From DATAPD01 sp036265385 (GTDB lineage Bacteria; Acidobacteriota; Terriglobia; Terriglobales; Acidobacteriaceae), in the NCBI GenBank assembly GCA_036265385.1, contig DATAPD010000048.1, forward strand, positions 176,878 through 240,877: a stretch of 64,000 nt of DNA. Reading direction: 5' to 3'. The position numbers were made by a program, and so were the translations under genes. This document shows, piece after piece, positions 26,277-35,077 of the stretch. Below the pieces are notes generated by a model that ran no database searches, had not been told where the DNA came from, and saw nothing but the letters and a program-made list of their open reading frames with translations. How positions within the stretch are numbered: the stretch's first letter is position 1; each line of letters begins with the position of its first letter.

Positions 26277-27560
26277 ATGAAAAGACTTAATGGCAGAACA
26301 TCGAAGGGAACACTCGGGTTCTTGAGCTTGTTGATGCTGAGCCTTGTGCTCGCGTCCGCATTCGCTAGTGCTGACGCCGTTACCGACTGGAACACCATCG
26401 CGATTAATACATTCGTCGCGAACAAGCAGAATCCATTCGCTCAAGCGCGATACGGGGCTATCGTGCAACTGGCTGTATTCGAAGCCGTCAATGCCATCAC
26501 AGGTCAGTACCAACCATATCTTGGAACCATAACAGCCCCGAAAGGCGCGTCAGCCGAAGCAGCAGCTATCGAGGCTGCTTATGGCGTGGTTAACGCGTAC
26601 TTTCCCTCTGCCGCACTCGATGCCGCTCGCGCGAATTCGCTGTCACAGATACCAGACGGTCAAGCCAAAATTGACGGCATCGCAACGGGTGACGTAGCCG
26701 CCTCGGCCATGGTCGCTCTTCGCGCCAACGACGGATCTTCGCCTGCGCGAGTCAAAATACCCGGCCCTCTTGTTCCAGGAGAGTGGCAAGCAACACCGAG
26801 CTGCCCGATTGTGAATGGAGTCGCAGTTGGAATCCTCTTTCAATGGCAGGACGTGACTCCGTTCGGCATCGCAAGGGCTAGTGATTTTCTTCTCGGTCCG
26901 CCACCAGCGCTCACCAGCACCAGATACACAAAAACCTACAACGAAGTAATGACGGTCGGGGACGTCGCCAGTACAGAACGGCCTCCAGATCGCGCAAATG
27001 TGGCGCTCTTCTACGCGGCCACCTCATCAACTCAGGTGTTTAATCAGGCCGCGCGGCAAGTAGCTCAAGAGCAAGGCCGTTCTCTTTCCGAAAATGCTCG
27101 TGCCCTAGCATTGATCAACATGGCAAACAATGACAGCCTTATTGCGACATTCGTCAACAAGTACCACTACAACTTCTGGCGTCCTGAAACAGCAATTCAT
27201 GCAGGCGACACGGATGGTAATCCCGAAACCAATCCTGATCTCAGCTACGTTCCATTCATCGTCACTCCCTGTTTCCCGAGCTATCCCTCGGCTCACGGCA
27301 GTGCAAGTGGCGCGGCCGCCGAGGTCATGCGACGTCTTTATGGCGAAGCTGGATTCTCCGTCACTTTGAGCAATCCTGCCGTGCCCAGCATCGTGTTGCA
27401 ATACACTTCGCTACGGCAGATTACCGATGACATCTCCGATGCCCGCGTCTACGGTGGAATACATTTTCGTACCGACCAGGTGGCAGGAGCACAGCTGGGT
27501 CGTGCCATCGGTACCGCAGTGTTCAAGAACAACCTGCTTCCTCTGGTCGACGAAGAGTAA
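26277..27560 (+). CDS. Vanadium-dependent haloperoxidase/PAP2-superfamily protein, secreted
   Basis: A 427-residue protein with a signal peptide (about residues 1-32). The three PAP2/vanadate-binding motifs are present: KYHYNFWRP (KX6RP), PSYPSAHGS (PSGH-like) and ARVYGGIHFRTD (SRX5HXXXD-like, with Ala for Ser). In this superfamily the pocket binds vanadate (haloperoxidases) or phosphate (acid phosphatases). The overall length and the domain before the motifs fit the bacterial vanadium-haloperoxidase-type group. The actual substrate cannot be decided. GGAGGGG precedes the ATG. It faces the regulator at 24171-26099. Confidence 0.8.
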   Translation: MKRLNGRTSKGTLGFLSLLMLSLVLASAFASADAVTDWNTIAINTFVANKQNPFAQARYGAIVQLAVFEAVNAITGQYQPYLGTITAPKGASAEAAAIEAAYGVVNAYFPSAALDAARANSLSQIPDGQAKIDGIATGDVAASAMVALRANDGSSPARVKIPGPLVPGEWQATPSCPIVNGVAVGILFQWQDVTPFGIARASDFLLGPPPALTSTRYTKTYNEVMTVGDVASTERPPDRANVALFYAATSSTQVFNQAARQVAQEQGRSLSENARALALINMANNDSLIATFVNKYHYNFWRPETAIHAGDTDGNPETNPDLSYVPFIVTPCFPSYPSAHGSASGAAAEVMRRLYGEAGFSVTLSNPAVPSIVLQYTSLRQITDDISDARVYGGIHFRTDQVAGAQLGRAIGTAVFKNNLLPLVDEE

Positions 27561-27697
27561 GGAATAATTTGTAGGAGGCTTGCCATTCGTTTCGTCCCTT
27601 CGGAGTTTGCTGTGGTGAGCGAGTAGTGCGCCAGCATTACAGAAAAGAGGCAGAGAGGTAGTGATCGACAGTCGCAGAGGTCGACAGCCCGCAGAAA

Positions 27698-28053
27698 TCA
27701 GAGCCGGTCACGTTTTTGCAATGTGAAGACGTAGAACAAAATGGCTCCGAAGAGAGCCAGAGGGACTGAACTGATTGCGGCATCGTGGAAGGTCTCATGA
27801 ACTCTGTGGAACTGCGGATTCCAGCTTCGGTACCCGCCAAAGTGAAGGAGAAGAAGAATCACAACATAGAAGACCACTAAATCTCGAAGAAAACGAACCG
27901 CGCCGCATGATGACGCAACGGACGTAAGAACGCTTTGGCCAGCGCCAATAAGCCATCCGTGATTCGTCGAATGATGTTGGGACCTGGGGCAATCTCAAAC
28001 AAAGCGGCTGTCTCCCCGATGACCGAGAATACACCTGGGTGGGTGACCCATCT
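27698..28053 (-). pseudogene. Frameshifted small membrane protein gene
   Basis: Two overlapping minus-strand frames join into one plausible protein. The upstream frame reads VTHPGVFSVIGETAALFEIAP, then ITDGLLALAKAFLRPL and ends at TAG 27877-27879. The other frame takes over at about the same point and reads LVVFYVVILLLLHFGG, a soluble stretch with several His, then LALFGAILFYVFTLQKRDRL, ending at TGA 27698-27700. Together they give two transmembrane helices with a His-rich loop. A one-base shift near 27880 would restore it. The 5' end is also unclear because a stop lies at 28054-28056. Family unknown. Confidence 0.5.
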
Positions 28054-28424
28054 TCACGTTGTTAGATTGAGGTGGAGGCTGGGCTGGCTCACCCTAGGAA
28101 TTACTGAACCGAGGGCTGCCGCGCCCTTCGCGGTTTTCGAAGGGTGCGCACCACAAAGTCTGACCGAGGAACGATCCAAACCGACAGTCCACAATTATTC
28201 ACCGCTTACCCGACCCGACCTTCGTATAGCTATCACACATGCATCTCTGTGACTCTTTGCTTTCTGCGGTGAGTTTCGTTTCATCACTGGCCCACTTTAC
28301 GGCACCGCCAACCACCACCCAACGTCCGCTCTGCTTTCCCCGAGCGGCATGATCCGTGAAAATCTATGGCCTCCGATTTTTCGCCAGCGACCAACGACCG
28401 ACGACCAACAACCGTTCTGCTGCC
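28054..28424. other. Intergenic stretch upstream of rpsO
   Basis: No convincing gene. It contains short runs of repeated CGACC/CCAACGA units (28385-28412) just before the rpsO promoter candidate. Confidence 0.4.
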
Positions 28425-28453
28425 TTTACACTTCTTCCCACAACGTGTTAAAT
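28425..28453 (+). promoter_or_regulatory. Candidate sigma-70 promoter of rpsO-pnp
   Basis: TTTACA (28425-28430) and TTAAAT (28448-28453) are separated by exactly 17 bases, with an A/T-rich stretch after the -10. This would start transcription about 50 bases before rpsO. Confidence 0.5.
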
Positions 28454-28508
28454 TAAAAGACGTTACAACGACAACGAAAAACACTAGAGACAGGAGTGCA
28501 CCAGGGAA

Positions 28509-28775
28509 GTGCTAGCCCGAGAACAAAAACAATCCCTCATTGGCCAATACCGCACGCACGCGAGCGATACCGGTAGCCCTGAAGTTCAAATCGCGCTGCT
28601 CAGCGAACGCATCGGCCAGCTGACGGAGCACTTTAAAACGCACCAGAAAGACCACGGCTCGCGCCGCGGACTTCTCATGCTGGTCAGCAAACGGCGTCGT
28701 TTGCTCGACTACCTCAAGAAGTACGACTCCGAGCGCTACAAGTCGGTTATTCAGAAACTCGGCATCCGTAAGTAA
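28509..28775 (+). CDS. rpsO: 30S ribosomal protein S15
   Basis: An 88-residue protein with the full S15 pattern (EQKQSLIGQYRTHASDTGSPEVQIALLSERIGQLTEHF is typical; HQKDHGSRRGLLMLVSKRRRLLDYL near residues 41-65 forms the rRNA-binding helices). S15 binds the central domain of 16S rRNA. It starts with GTG behind CAGGGA. It is followed by pnp, the classical rpsO-pnp pairing. Confidence 0.97.
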   Translation: MLAREQKQSLIGQYRTHASDTGSPEVQIALLSERIGQLTEHFKTHQKDHGSRRGLLMLVSKRRRLLDYLKKYDSERYKSVIQKLGIRK

Positions 28776-28786
28776 CTTTCGAGACC

Positions 28787-28810
28787 GCCAGGGCTGTGTC
28801 CCTGGCTTTC
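28787..28810 (+). terminator. Hairpin between rpsO and pnp (terminator or processing site)
   Basis: GCCAGGG (28787-28793) and CCCTGGC (28800-28806) form a perfect seven-pair stem with a six-base loop, followed by TTTCCTCC. In other bacteria the rpsO-pnp gap carries a partial terminator and RNase processing site; this hairpin is the obvious counterpart. Confidence 0.65.
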
Positions 28811-28961
28811 CTCCATTTCGCCGTCGTGGGGCGGCGGTTTCTGATCCAGAAGCTCGGTAACGTGCGTTTTCCACGCCAACTCGACTACGCGACCTTCGTC
28901 GCTCACCGGCGGAGACCATCTCTGTGTCTCCCGCCCTCCTGTCCCAAAAGGAAAATAAAAT

Positions 28962-31376
28962 ATGAAGCCTGAACCTACCACCGTCTCCGTTGAACTCTCC
29001 GGCGGCAAACAACTCTCATTCGAAACCGGCAAGCTCGCCAAACAGGCCCATGGGTCGGCTGTTGTCCGCATGGGCGACAACGTCATCCTCGCCACCGCCG
29101 TCGCCAACGCAGACCCGCGCGAAGGCATCGACTTTTTCCCGCTCACCGTCGACTACCGCGAGTACACCTACGCCGGCGGACGCATCCCCGGCGGTTTCAT
29201 CAAGCGTGAAGGACGCCCCAGCGAACGCGAAATTCTCACCAGCCGCCAGATCGATCGTCCCATCCGCCCGCTCTTTGCCGAAGGCTTTCGCTGCGAAACC
29301 CAGGTCATCGCCTTTGTTCTTTCCGCTGATACCGAAAACGACCCTGACGTCGTCGGCATCAACGCCGCGTCTTGCGCTCTCACCCTCTCTGACATTCCAT
29401 TCCTCGGCCCCGTCGGCGCAGTTCGAGTGGGTCTGGTGAATGGCGCGTTTGTGGTCAATCCAACATATGCTGAGATGCGCGACAGTCTTCTGAACATCAT
29501 GGTCGTCGGATCGGCCGATGGCATAGTGATGATCGAATCCGGCGCTAAAGAAGTGAAAGAAGAAACAGTGGTCGACGCTATCGAGTTCGCCCACGCCGAA
29601 ATCAAAAAGATCTGCGCTGCGATCTCCGACCTTCGAAACAAAGTTGGAAAGAAAAAGCGCGAAGTCGCTCCACCCGACTTCGACGAAAAGTATTACAACG
29701 ATCTGAAAAAGAAAATTGGCGATCGCCTCTCCGATGCGCTCGACACCAAGAAACATCCGAAGTCGGAAAGCTATGAGCTCGTCAAGAATTTAAAGAAAGA
29801 ACTGACCGCAGCAATTCCCGAAGACGACGAAGACGCCAAGAGAAAACTAGCTCAGTACTTCGAAGTTCTTCGTGAACGCATTTTCCGCGAACAGGTTCTC
29901 GAACAGAAACGCCGTCCCGATGCTCGTGCCTTCAACGAAATCCGCGACATCTGGATCGAAGTCGGCGTTCTGCCCCGCACTCACGGCTCGGCGATTTTCA
30001 CCCGCGGCGAAACCCAGGCCCTCGTAACTACTACCCTCGGCACCAGCGACGACATGCAGCGCCTCGAAGTCTTCGAAGGCGAAGCCAAAAAACGCTTTTA
30101 TCTACACTACAATTTCCCGCCGTTTTCGGTGGGGGAGGTTGCTTTTCTACGCGGTGCGGGGCGGAGAGAAATTGGACATGGCGCGCTCGCAGAGCGCGCG
30201 GTGTCTGCGGTGCTGCCGGATGAGGAGAAGTGGCCTTACGCGATGCGAGTGGTGTCGGACATCCTCGAGTCGAACGGGTCGTCGTCGATGGCGACAGTTT
30301 GCGGTGCGTCGTTGTCCTTGATGGATGCAGGCGTGCCGTTGAAAGCGCCCGTGGCTGGAGTGGCGATGGGATTGGTGAAGGAGGGCGAGAAGTACGCCGT
30401 CCTGACCGACATCGCGGGTGCGGAAGATCACTACGGCGACATGGATTTCAAAGTTGCCGGAACGCGCGATGGCATCACTGCGTTGCAGATGGATATCAAG
30501 GTCATGGGCATTACGCCGCAAATCATGCGAGAAGCGCTGGCGCAAGCGCAACGCGGTCGAATGTTCATCCTCGACAAAATGCAGGATGTGATTGGCGGTG
30601 CACGCGAGAAGGTTTCGGCATATGCGCCGCGTATTTACACATTGCAGATTCCAGTCGACAAGATTCGCGACGTGATTGGGCCTGGCGGCAAGATGATTCG
30701 CAGCATTATCGAACAGACAGGCGTAAAGATCGACGTCGAGGACACAGGCAAGGTCAACGTTGCCTCCAACGATGAAGCATCGGCGGCCAAGGCGTTGCAG
30801 ATCATTGGTGATCTGACGGCGACCGCAGAGGTAGGGAAGACTTATCTCGGAAAGGTTACGCGTCTGGCAGAGTTCGGAGCATTTGTCGAAATCATTCCGG
30901 GAACCGATGGGTTGCTCCACATCAGCGAAGTTGCCGAGCACCGCATTAAAGATATCCGCGACGAATTGAAAGAAGGCGATCAGGTACTCGTGAAAGTGCT
31001 GGCAGTCGAAGGGAATCGTATCAAGCTGTCCCGCAAAGCAATTCTGAAAGAGCAACGGGCGAAGATGGGCGGCGGAGCACCACCGGCGGAAACGGCGGCG
31101 GCACCTGCGCCGGCTCCCACCTCGGCACCGTCAGCAGTGATCGAGGGTGGTGCTGAGTTCGATGAAGAAGATGAGCCAAACTTCAATCGTGTGGATGCGC
31201 CGCACTCAGTCGAAGCTGCGCCGGATCGCGGTCCGCGCGGTGATCGGGGCCCTCGTCCAGGAGGTGGCGGTGGCGGACGACGGCGTCGCGGCGGTCGTGG
31301 TGGGCACAATGGCCGAGGCGGTCATGGGGGACGCGGTGGCCATGGTGGTCACGGTGGGCAAGGGAGGAATAGATAG
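28962..31376 (+). CDS. pnp: Polynucleotide phosphorylase (PNPase)
   Basis: An 804-residue phosphorolytic 3'-5' exoribonuclease, a trimer in the RNA-degradation machinery. Two RNase PH-like domains are seen (about residues 10-235 and 315-550, with the catalytic-site region GTRDGITALQMDIK), a linking helical domain, a KH domain from about residue 562 (KIRDVIGPGGKMIRSI) and an S1 domain from about 624 (YLGKVTRLAEFGAFVEI). After about 700 comes an extra tail that is acidic, then Gly/Arg/His-rich with repeated RGGH units. Base use changes sharply at about residue 386: third codon positions are C-rich before and G-rich after. The frame is intact across that point. ATG 28962 is preceded by an A-rich, weak ribosome-binding site (AAAAGGAAA). 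Confidence 0.97.
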   Translation: MKPEPTTVSVELSGGKQLSFETGKLAKQAHGSAVVRMGDNVILATAVANADPREGIDFFPLTVDYREYTYAGGRIPGGFIKREGRPSEREILTSRQIDRPIRPLFAEGFRCETQVIAFVLSADTENDPDVVGINAASCALTLSDIPFLGPVGAVRVGLVNGAFVVNPTYAEMRDSLLNIMVVGSADGIVMIESGAKEVKEETVVDAIEFAHAEIKKICAAISDLRNKVGKKKREVAPPDFDEKYYNDLKKKIGDRLSDALDTKKHPKSESYELVKNLKKELTAAIPEDDEDAKRKLAQYFEVLRERIFREQVLEQKRRPDARAFNEIRDIWIEVGVLPRTHGSAIFTRGETQALVTTTLGTSDDMQRLEVFEGEAKKRFYLHYNFPPFSVGEVAFLRGAGRREIGHGALAERAVSAVLPDEEKWPYAMRVVSDILESNGSSSMATVCGASLSLMDAGVPLKAPVAGVAMGLVKEGEKYAVLTDIAGAEDHYGDMDFKVAGTRDGITALQMDIKVMGITPQIMREALAQAQRGRMFILDKMQDVIGGAREKVSAYAPRIYTLQIPVDKIRDVIGPGGKMIRSIIEQTGVKIDVEDTGKVNVASNDEASAAKALQIIGDLTATAEVGKTYLGKVTRLAEFGAFVEIIPGTDGLLHISEVAEHRIKDIRDELKEGDQVLVKVLAVEGNRIKLSRKAILKEQRAKMGGGAPPAETAAAPAPAPTSAPSAVIEGGAEFDEEDEPNFNRVDAPHSVEAAPDRGPRGDRGPRPGGGGGGRRRRGGRGGHNGRGGHGGRGGHGGHGGQGRNR

Positions 31377-31411
31377 TGTGATTGTTGAGTTGTGATTGTT
31401 GATTTGTGTTG

Positions 31412-31438
31412 AGCCGGGCGGAAGCGTCCGGCTTTTGT
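31412..31438 (+). terminator. Intrinsic terminator after pnp
   Basis: AGCCGG (31412-31417) pairs with CCGGCT (31428-31433), with an inner GCG/CGT part, and is followed by TTTGTTTT. A near-identical terminator follows the 34028-34927 gene. Confidence 0.75.
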
Positions 31439-31550
31439 TTTGGACGCTCAGTCGTTGATCGCTCATCGATCGTCGGCCGAAAATAAGAAAGGGGCACGTT
31501 CCGCAACAACGTGATTGGATCGAGCACCGCCGGCATAGCTAAGAACGCAG

Positions 31551-31590
31551 GGATCCTTCGGCCCGAAAAACCGTGGGCCTCAGGATGACA
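31551..31590. repeat. Dispersed GGATCCTTCGGCCC repeat, copy 1
   Basis: GGATCCTTCGGCCCG, a short A-rich spacer, then GGGCCTCAGGATGACA. GGCCC and GGGCC can pair. Copies at 33231 and 35517 share both ends. Confidence 0.6.
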
Positions 31591-31627
31591 GGGAATAGAA
31601 CGACGTGATCTGATTGGGCTGATCACA

Positions 31628-33154
31628 GTGTCCATTTCTCTTAATAATCGCGACGGATTCTCGATGGCAGGGCTTGCGCAAGGTTGTTCAGTCATCGTTC
31701 TGTTCGTGCTTGCCATCTCCTTCGCGCAGACGGGAACGGATGCCGCGCCGGCCGCGGCGAGCGAGCATGGGCGCGCGCTGCCTTTGAATCACTTTCACTA
31801 TGTAGATGACGAGATTTCGAGTGGCGAACCGTCAGCGAGCTGGCATCGGATGGCGGTCGCAATTGCGGATGATTACTTCGATGGAACCAGCGATCCGTCG
31901 CGCGTGCGTCGGCATTTGCAAGTCGCGAAACAATTGGGAGTTCGATATCTGAGGTGCGCATTCAGCTGGAACGGAATTGAGAAGACGCCGGGCAAGTACG
32001 AGTGGGCATTCTGGGACAACCTGGTGGCAGAAGCAGATCGCGCAGGTATCGAACTGATTCCGTATGTGGCCTACACGCCGGAATGGGCATCGAAGAAGCA
32101 TGAGATGTTCTGGGCCGAGCCTCCACGAGATGTGACGCTATATGCAGCGTTCATGTCAAAGATTGTGTCGCGCTACCGCGGAAAGATTTGTGCGTGGGAA
32201 ATCTGGAATGAACCCGATAATGCGGAGTACTGGAAGGGATCGGTTGAAGAATATGCCGATTTGGTCCGGCGAACTGCGGTTGCGATGCGACGAGCGGATC
32301 CAGCGACCGTTCTGGTCTTAGGAGGAATGAGTCGCGGCCCGGGTGAATTTTTTAGAGAGCTGATCTCGAAGCATGGGATCGGCGAGTACGTGGATGTGAT
32401 CGCGATGCACGCGTATCCGGAAACGTGGGATGAAGAGCGCCTAGAGACGATTTACAAGGATTGGATTGACCAAATGAGCCAGTTGATCAGTCGTGATGCA
32501 CCGGGGGCGGACTTCTGGATCAATGAAATGGGATATGCGGATTACCGTTATCTTCCAAACCAAGCGACGAAGTGGGGGATCCATGCCTATTACAATTACG
32601 AGCACACCTCGGCTTATCAGGCAAACGTTCTGTTCAAGGCCGAAGTGATGTCGCTGGCGTCGCCGCGCGTGTCGCTAACGGCATGGTATCGGATTGATGA
32701 TTTCTCTCCGTCGCGGACTCACTTCTCACCGGACGAGGCGAATTACCATCTTGGGTTAGTGGATGCGGAAGGGAAGCCGAAGCCGGCATTCCGGGCGCTC
32801 GAGTTCTTTCGGAAGATATTGGGACAGCCGGTACAGAGATTGAATTGGCAAGGCAAGGGAGGTTCCTCCGCAGAGGTCGCGTTATTTCGCCGAGCTGATA
32901 ACAGGATCGTGTTCGCGGCATGGCTGAGAAGTTCGCGAGCTGCCGAAGTGGACGAAGGAAACGGTATGGAGCGCGACCATCGTAAGGAACGAGTATCGAT
33001 TGAAGTTCCCTGCAACAAAGGATCTGAGCTGCAGATGTTTGATGCGGAAGGTAGACGAGTGCGGTCCTCGGTGAAGCTTCGGAACCGAGAGCTGCGGAGC
33101 GTGGTTTTGAATGGGCAGGACGTTGTGGTGGGAGTGATGGGTTGCGAGAAGTAG
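31628..33154 (+). CDS. GH-A clan glycoside hydrolase (GH39-like), secreted
   Basis: A 508-residue protein, a TIM-barrel with the acid/base Glu in EIWNEPDN (E195) and a probable nucleophile in WINEMGY (E300), as in GH39/GH-A enzymes. A hydrophobic export segment spans about residues 20-35. The C-terminal 110 residues form a beta-sandwich. Start GTG 31628 is kept because it supplies the only charged residues before the signal segment; ATG 31664 is an alternative. Substrate unknown; beta-xylosidic or related plant or microbial glycans are the best guess. It differs clearly from the enzyme at 3621-5123, so the two are not recent duplicates. Confidence 0.8.
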   Translation: MSISLNNRDGFSMAGLAQGCSVIVLFVLAISFAQTGTDAAPAAASEHGRALPLNHFHYVDDEISSGEPSASWHRMAVAIADDYFDGTSDPSRVRRHLQVAKQLGVRYLRCAFSWNGIEKTPGKYEWAFWDNLVAEADRAGIELIPYVAYTPEWASKKHEMFWAEPPRDVTLYAAFMSKIVSRYRGKICAWEIWNEPDNAEYWKGSVEEYADLVRRTAVAMRRADPATVLVLGGMSRGPGEFFRELISKHGIGEYVDVIAMHAYPETWDEERLETIYKDWIDQMSQLISRDAPGADFWINEMGYADYRYLPNQATKWGIHAYYNYEHTSAYQANVLFKAEVMSLASPRVSLTAWYRIDDFSPSRTHFSPDEANYHLGLVDAEGKPKPAFRALEFFRKILGQPVQRLNWQGKGGSSAEVALFRRADNRIVFAAWLRSSRAAEVDEGNGMERDHRKERVSIEVPCNKGSELQMFDAEGRRVRSSVKLRNRELRSVVLNGQDVVVGVMGCEK

Positions 33155-33230
33155 CTGGTAGTTAGTAGCGGGTTGGTGGTTGAGAGCATCGAGTGCAGTG
33201 CATTGTTTGCAGGCGTGCACTGCAGCTTGT

Positions 33231-33274
33231 AGGGATCCTTCGGCCCACAAAGAACGCGCGACTCAGGATGACAA
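33231..33274. repeat. Dispersed GGATCCTTCGGCCC repeat, copy 2
   Basis: AGGGATCCTTCGGCCC at one end and ACTCAGGATGACAAG at the other, with a variable middle. It lies between convergent genes. Confidence 0.6.
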
Positions 33275-33293
33275 GATGTAAGGGTGCTTCGAT

Positions 33294-33860
33294 CTATTTT
33301 GGAGAAGCGGCTTTGGCAGCTTCTTCTAGCGCTTTGGCGATCTCGGGATTTTCCGAGAGAACCTCTCTCATGGAAGTCATACCAACCTCTTGTCCGAGTT
33401 TACTTCCTTTTTCAAAGAGCTCACTTTGAATTGACGGAAGTTCGTGAATGGCTTTCTGTCCAAGTGGCGTCTGATAAAACTCGATTAGGCCACGAATGTC
33501 CTCCCGTGTCAGGTGTTTATCGTAAACGGGGATGGCCATATCCAGGATCGTGTCGGGGTTGAACTTGGAGCGGAACCGGTCAAACCAGAGATTGATGAGT
33601 TTCTCACGGTAATCTCCGGGTGGCAGACTCTTCGTCATGAGTGGCTTGACGTTTTTGCTCATGGAATCCATCATCTGCGCGCCCAGGTTCGCGGCCCCAG
33701 TCAATTCGAACAAGCGGTGGATATCAGCCAACTTAGCGGGATCCACATTCGCCGCACTAAGGGAAGGTTCAGTCAGGGCAGAGTCTGAGGATCCCGAAGT
33801 CTTGCTATTTTGCGCCAATAAAGGGGAAGCCAACAGTAACAGCAGGAGGATGGATTTCAT
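33294..33860 (-). CDS. DUF2059 domain protein, exported
   Basis: A 188-residue protein from ATG 33860, which follows GGGAG by about five bases. The signal peptide is MKSILLLLLLASPLLAQ. The C-terminal half (FNPDTILDMAIPVYDKHLTREDIRGLIEFYQTPLGQKAI) is the DUF2059 signature: a helical domain ending in E-F-Y-x-T-P-x-G-x-K. Such proteins are periplasmic with no known activity. An upstream GTG (33872) would add only four residues. Confidence 0.85.
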   Translation of the reverse strand: MKSILLLLLLASPLLAQNSKTSGSSDSALTEPSLSAANVDPAKLADIHRLFELTGAANLGAQMMDSMSKNVKPLMTKSLPPGDYREKLINLWFDRFRSKFNPDTILDMAIPVYDKHLTREDIRGLIEFYQTPLGQKAIHELPSIQSELFEKGSKLGQEVGMTSMREVLSENPEIAKALEEAAKAASPK

Positions 33861-34027
33861 ACGAACTCCCATGATTTCAGAAGGTACGGGTGAAATGCTT
33901 GAACGAGAAGATGATAGCGCTCAGGCGTGCAGAGCAGTAATCACGAAGGCTCCGGTTGCGAATGGTACTTTCGGATCCACCCAACTGGAAAACCGAAGAG
34001 GGCATCCAACCTTGGTATGGAGGAGCA

Positions 34028-34927
34028 ATGTTTAATCGGGTCTCGTTGATGCGAGTTGTTGTGGGAACGCTGTCCGCGCTGTTGGCGACGATGGCGTGGG
34101 GCGACACGATAACGATGAGAGATGGAACGACGCACACCGGAACGCTCGTGAGCGCGACAAGCCAGGCGATCAATTTCCGTGAGAACGGAGACATTCGGCG
34201 CTACCTGGTGTCCGAGATTCAATCTATCGAATTTGACAGCGCCGGGACTTCGAGTTCTGCGCAGTCGGGGTCGACAATCTATCCGCAGGATTCAGGGACG
34301 CGACAAAGCGCACCAGTAAACAATCAGGGCGCACCGACTAGCAATGAATCGGACCCGGTACTGTCGCAGCGTGGAAGCGCACCACCTGTTTACGGTGCGG
34401 AAGCGACGTTACCAATGGGAAGTGTGATCACGATTATCACGAATCAAGATATTGATTCGAAAGCCGCGAGTCCTGGACAGGTGTTCCCGGCTGATGTCGC
34501 GGAAAATATCGTGGATGAATCCGGGCAAACGGTAATTCCGAAGGGTTCGGAAGCTGAGCTCGTGATTCGCGAGCTAGGAAACAAGGGAACGGTGTCGGGC
34601 ACCTCGGACCTGGTACTCGATCTGCAGTCGGTCCGAGTGGCAGGTCGCCGCTACATGGTGAGCACGGAAGATATCGAGCAAAGAGGAAGAGAAGGTTTGG
34701 GAAAGAACAAACGGACGGCGACGATGGTTGGCGGCGGCGCAGTGCTCGGAACAGTAATCGGTGCGATTGCCGGTGGCGGTAAGGGAGCAGCGATCGGCGC
34801 AGCGGCGGGAGCTGCGGCCGGGGCTGGCACGCAAGTTTTGACACGCGGAAAGACGGTGAAGGTACCAGCCGAGAGCAGGTTGCAGTTCAAATTGGACCAG
34901 CCATTGCATCTCGAGGCAGCATACTGA
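34028..34927 (+). CDS. Exported protein with glycine-zipper C-terminal region
   Basis: A 299-residue protein from ATG 34028 behind GGAGG. The signal peptide ends near residue 25 (MAWGDTITM). Residues 25-75 (MRDGTTHTGTLVSATSQAINFR...RRYLVSEIQSIEF) form a small barrel-like domain. After a Ser/Gln-rich linker comes a beta domain (SVITIITNQDIDSKAASPGQVFPADV) of about 110 residues and a glycine-zipper stretch (VLGTVIGAIAGGGKGAAIGAAAGAAAG) that probably inserts in a membrane. The same beta domain plus zipper occurs in the 44188-44862 protein, so they are paralogs. Followed by a strong terminator. Confidence 0.75.
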   Translation: MFNRVSLMRVVVGTLSALLATMAWGDTITMRDGTTHTGTLVSATSQAINFRENGDIRRYLVSEIQSIEFDSAGTSSSAQSGSTIYPQDSGTRQSAPVNNQGAPTSNESDPVLSQRGSAPPVYGAEATLPMGSVITIITNQDIDSKAASPGQVFPADVAENIVDESGQTVIPKGSEAELVIRELGNKGTVSGTSDLVLDLQSVRVAGRRYMVSTEDIEQRGREGLGKNKRTATMVGGGAVLGTVIGAIAGGGKGAAIGAAAGAAAGAGTQVLTRGKTVKVPAESRLQFKLDQPLHLEAAY

Positions 34928-34962
34928 AGATTTCAAAATTGTAGATTTCAGATTGCAGATTG

Positions 34963-34992
34963 AGCCGGGCGCAAACAAGCGTCCGGCTTTTT
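34963..34992 (+). terminator. Rho-independent terminator
   Basis: AGCCGGGCGC (34963-34972) pairs with GCGTCCGGCT (34979-34988) and is followed by five T. Confidence 0.88.
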
Positions 34993-35077
34993 GTTTGCGG
35001 TTTCAAAGCGACTCTTCGATGTTCTGCCTGGATGTTCGACATGAGAGAATCTCGTGCTGGCCAGTTCGGAGGGTCCG

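Noticed and set aside
29016..31055. Long minus-strand frames inside pnp (29016-29756, 30147-31055)
   Set aside because: They are shadows of a highly biased, certain gene.
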